From: an uncultured Clostridia bacterium
GTDB lineage: Bacteria > Bacillota > Clostridia > TANB77 > CAG-508
Length of the DNA stretch: 64,000 bases
Direction of reading: 5' to 3'
NCBI GenBank assembly: GCA_944386365.1
Contig: CALXAT010000010.1
Location: 1-64,000, forward strand
The notes beneath the pieces are model-generated. The model was given only the letters and a program-made list of their open reading frames with translations, did no database searches and was not told the DNA's origin. Within the stretch, counting starts at the first letter, position 1. Every line of letters begins with the position of its first letter. This document shows, piece by piece, positions 62,160-64,000 of the stretch. The translations under genes were made by a program, and so were the position numbers.

Positions 62160-62169
62160 AAATTCACCT

Positions 62170-62961
62170 CTATCCTATTTTTGTTTTGATAACTCTTTCT
62201 TCTAATTCACTAATAACATTTTTATTGATATATATATCTATATTTTCTTTTTCTTTTAATTCTTTTATTTTATTCATATCAACTTTTTCTCTTGTAAGAA
62301 TTAATGCATATTCTCCTTCATTGTCAGCTTCCATCTGTTCTATTGCATCTTCTATATTATCTGCATCATATATTTCTATTTCTATAAAATTTTCATCACA
62401 GTATTTGATAATATCTTGCTTGATTTCTTCAAATTCTTCATCATCTATATATAATGCTATATTATATATCGGCTTATAACATACATTTGGCATTTTTAGT
62501 TTTAATAATCTAGAATACTCTGCTTTATCTTGTAGAACAATAATTTTTACATCCTTTCTATTTTTTAATATTTCTGTATCCAAATTTCTTAGGACTGTAA
62601 CTTGTATATTTATTTTCAATTCTTTTAATACTTCCTCTATAATTTTTACAATGATACTATTTGTTCCTAACATAGTTTCATTAACACATATTTCTAAATT
62701 TGTATCACTGAAAATAGCTTTTATAGCTAAAATATATGTCATATATGGATTTCCATTATGTATGATTATGATATTTTTATCTGTAAACGCTCCCATTTCT
62801 TTAGTCTTTAAGTTTTCCGCTATTTGTATCAATTTATTTACATTTACTTTCATTTTAAAATGTTTTCTATCTATTTGATTTGCTTTATTAATATTTTTTT
62901 CTGTTTCTTTTATTCTTTTTATTAACTTATTCAATAGGTTGTCTTTTTTACTTTTCTCCAT
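62170..62961 (-). CDS. Unknown protein, partner of the 954-residue protein
   Basis: The 263 residues start at ATG 62961, six bases after AGGGTG; a TTG 15 codons earlier lacks a ribosome binding site. After a basic helical lead, the middle part HNGNPYMTYILAIKAIFSDT, ICVNETMLGTNSIIVKIIEEVLKELKI resembles the cofactor domain of aldehyde dehydrogenase or acyl-CoA reductase proteins, but no catalytic cysteine motif follows. The C-terminal region is alpha/beta (YALILTREKVDMNKIKELKEKENIDIYINK). A degenerate Rossmann-like protein is possible. It is coupled to the downstream 954-residue gene. Confidence 0.7.
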   Translation of the reverse strand: MEKSKKDNLLNKLIKRIKETEKNINKANQIDRKHFKMKVNVNKLIQIAENLKTKEMGAFTDKNIIIIHNGNPYMTYILAIKAIFSDTNLEICVNETMLGTNSIIVKIIEEVLKELKINIQVTVLRNLDTEILKNRKDVKIIVLQDKAEYSRLLKLKMPNVCYKPIYNIALYIDDEEFEEIKQDIIKYCDENFIEIEIYDADNIEDAIEQMEADNEGEYALILTREKVDMNKIKELKEKENIDIYINKNVISELEERVIKTKIG

Positions 62962-63048
62962 TTTTTTCACCCTTTTTATTATATCTTTTATATAAATTTT
63001 TTTCAATTCTATTTATAAAGTTATATTTATTCCTTTACAATAAATATA

Positions 63049-63079
63049 AGCTGTAAATAGAATTATTCTATCTACAGCT
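63049..63079 (-). terminator. Terminator after dapL
   Basis: AGCTGTAAATAGAAT (63049-63063) pairs with 63065-63079 with one mismatch. The innermost pairs cannot close, leaving an 11-12 bp stem. It sits just beyond the dapL stop. Confidence 0.7.
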
Positions 63080-63086
63080 CAAATAT

Positions 63087-64000
63087 TTATATATTCCAGT
63101 TTTTTATTCTTTCTATAGCTTTTATGGTATTTTCTTTTGTTCCAAAAGCAGTTAATCTAAAATATCCTTCCCCATGAGGTCCAAATCCACTTCCCGGTGT
63201 TCCAACAATATTTACTTCTTCTAATAACTTATCAAAGAATTCCCAAGAGGTCATTCCTTCAGGTACTTTTAACCAAATATATGGTGAATTTACTGCACCA
63301 TATACTGTAAATCCTGCTTTTTCAAGACCTTCTTTTATAATTTTTGCATTTTCTTTATAGTACTGTATGTTTTCTTGTATTTGTTTTCTTCCTTCTTTTG
63401 TATAAGTTGCTTCTGCTGCTCTTTGTACAATATAGGATACACCATTAAATTTTGTACAGGTTCTTCTATTCCAAAGGGTATTTAATGGAACTTCTTTTCC
63501 ATTTTTGGTATAGCCTTTTACTGCTTTAGGAATAACCACATAAGCACATCTAACACCTGTAAATCCTGCTGTTTTTGAATAGCTTTTAAATTCAATGGCA
63601 ACATCTTTTGCACCTTCTACTTCATAAATACTATGTGGTATATTTTCTTCTTCTATAAATGCTTCATATGCTGCATCATATAAAATGATACTATTATTTT
63701 CTTTTGCATAATCTACCCAAACTTTTAAATCTTCTTTGGTTAATACAGTTCCTGTTGGATTATTTGGGAAACATAAATATATCATATCTACTTTTTCTTT
63801 TGGTAAAGCTGGTTTAAAATTATTTTCAGCTGTTACTGGTAAATAAATAATATTTTCATAGATTCCCTTTTCTTCATTATAAATTCCACTTCTACCTGAC
63901 ATAACATTTGTGTCTAGATATACTGGATATACTGGATCTGTAATGGCAACTTTATTGTCTACTGCAAATATGTCTACAATATTGCCACAGTCACATTTTG
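63087..64000 (-). CDS. dapL: LL-diaminopimelate aminotransferase, partial
   Basis: A PLP fold-type I aminotransferase that converts tetrahydrodipicolinate directly to LL-DAP. The frame is open through the right edge ([38 protein letters not shown]), so the 5' part lies outside the window. PLP residues are visible: [11 protein letters not shown], the Asp-Ala-Ala-Tyr motif, and the Schiff-base lysine in [16 protein letters not shown]. The C-terminus [18 protein letters not shown] is typical of DapL. It supplies the meso-DAP used by MurE at 35469. Confidence 0.94.
   Translation of the reverse strand, partial: KCDCGNIVDIFAVDNKVAITDPVYPVYLDTNVMSGRSGIYNEEKGIYENIIYLPVTAENNFKPALPKEKVDMIYLCFPNNPTGTVLTKEDLKVWVDYAKENNSIILYDAAYEAFIEEENIPHSIYEVEGAKDVAIEFKSYSKTAGFTGVRCAYVVIPKAVKGYTKNGKEVPLNTLWNRRTCTKFNGVSYIVQRAAEATYTKEGRKQIQENIQYYKENAKIIKEGLEKAGFTVYGAVNSPYIWLKVPEGMTSWEFFDKLLEEVNIVGTPGSGFGPHGEGYFRLTAFGTKENTIKAIERIKNWNI

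Overview
The window comes from a very AT-rich, endospore-forming, anaerobic Firmicute, most likely an uncultured gut-type Clostridia. The evidence is the sporulation set (spoIIGA, sigE, sigG, ylmC), a four-subunit pyruvate:ferredoxin oxidoreductase with ferredoxins, the MEP isoprenoid genes ispG and ispH, AGGAGG-type ribosome binding sites, frequent TTG starts, and a DAP-type wall (MurE with a DNPR motif, dapL). Most genes lie on the minus strand.

Layout. 1-1600: an accessory edge with the first codons of a gene behind a palindromic operator, a decayed short-chain dehydrogenase, an inverted-repeat element, tRNA-Met and a small unknown gene. 1.6-4.2 kb: HIT protein, a compact alanyl-tRNA synthetase and YlmC. 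4.3-14.6 kb: half of a division and sporulation cluster read as murA-divIB-DUF881-DUF881-sbp-ftsA-ftsZ-spoIIGA-sigE-X-sigG. 14.7-17.3 kb: housekeeping enzymes ending in rsmA. 17.5-19.9 kb (+): a PASTA class B PBP. 20-23.7 kb: Rpn-type nuclease, ispH, ispG and a WalR-like regulator. 23.8-26.9 kb (+): porCDAB. 26.9-32 kb: thiN, ferredoxin, ricT, holB, lepB and a WalK-like kinase. 32-41.5 kb: the other half of the dcw cluster, mraZ-rsmH-ftsL-pbp-murE-mraY-ftsW-murG, without murD or murF. 41.7-44.8 kb: an XRE regulator, an M15/peptidoglycan-binding protein and a protein with a tandem array of helix-turn-helix-like repeats. 45.1-53.3 kb: a giant cyclic beta-1,2-glucan synthase in two overlapping frames. 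53.4-64 kb: unknown secreted and surface proteins, a split TauE pair, rarA, ruvA, an HD protein, a 954-residue repeat protein with a partner, and the 3' part of dapL.

Main discovery candidate. Two otherwise intact genes, sigE and the cyclic glucan synthase, are each interrupted by one extra base that calls for a +1 shift. At both sites the zero-frame codon is CGG followed by bases that give glycine in the +1 frame (TTA-CGG-T and ACA-CGG-A). In a by-eye scan of the rest of the window I found no in-frame CGG codon, while CGT and CGA do occur. This suggests that CGG is unassigned or unread here and that ribosomes pass it by +1 frameshifting, by skipping C, or by quadruplet decoding of CGGN. The second notable item is the helix-turn-helix array protein at 43016-44782.

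All functional calls rest on reading the sequence and family motifs. No search or computation was run.
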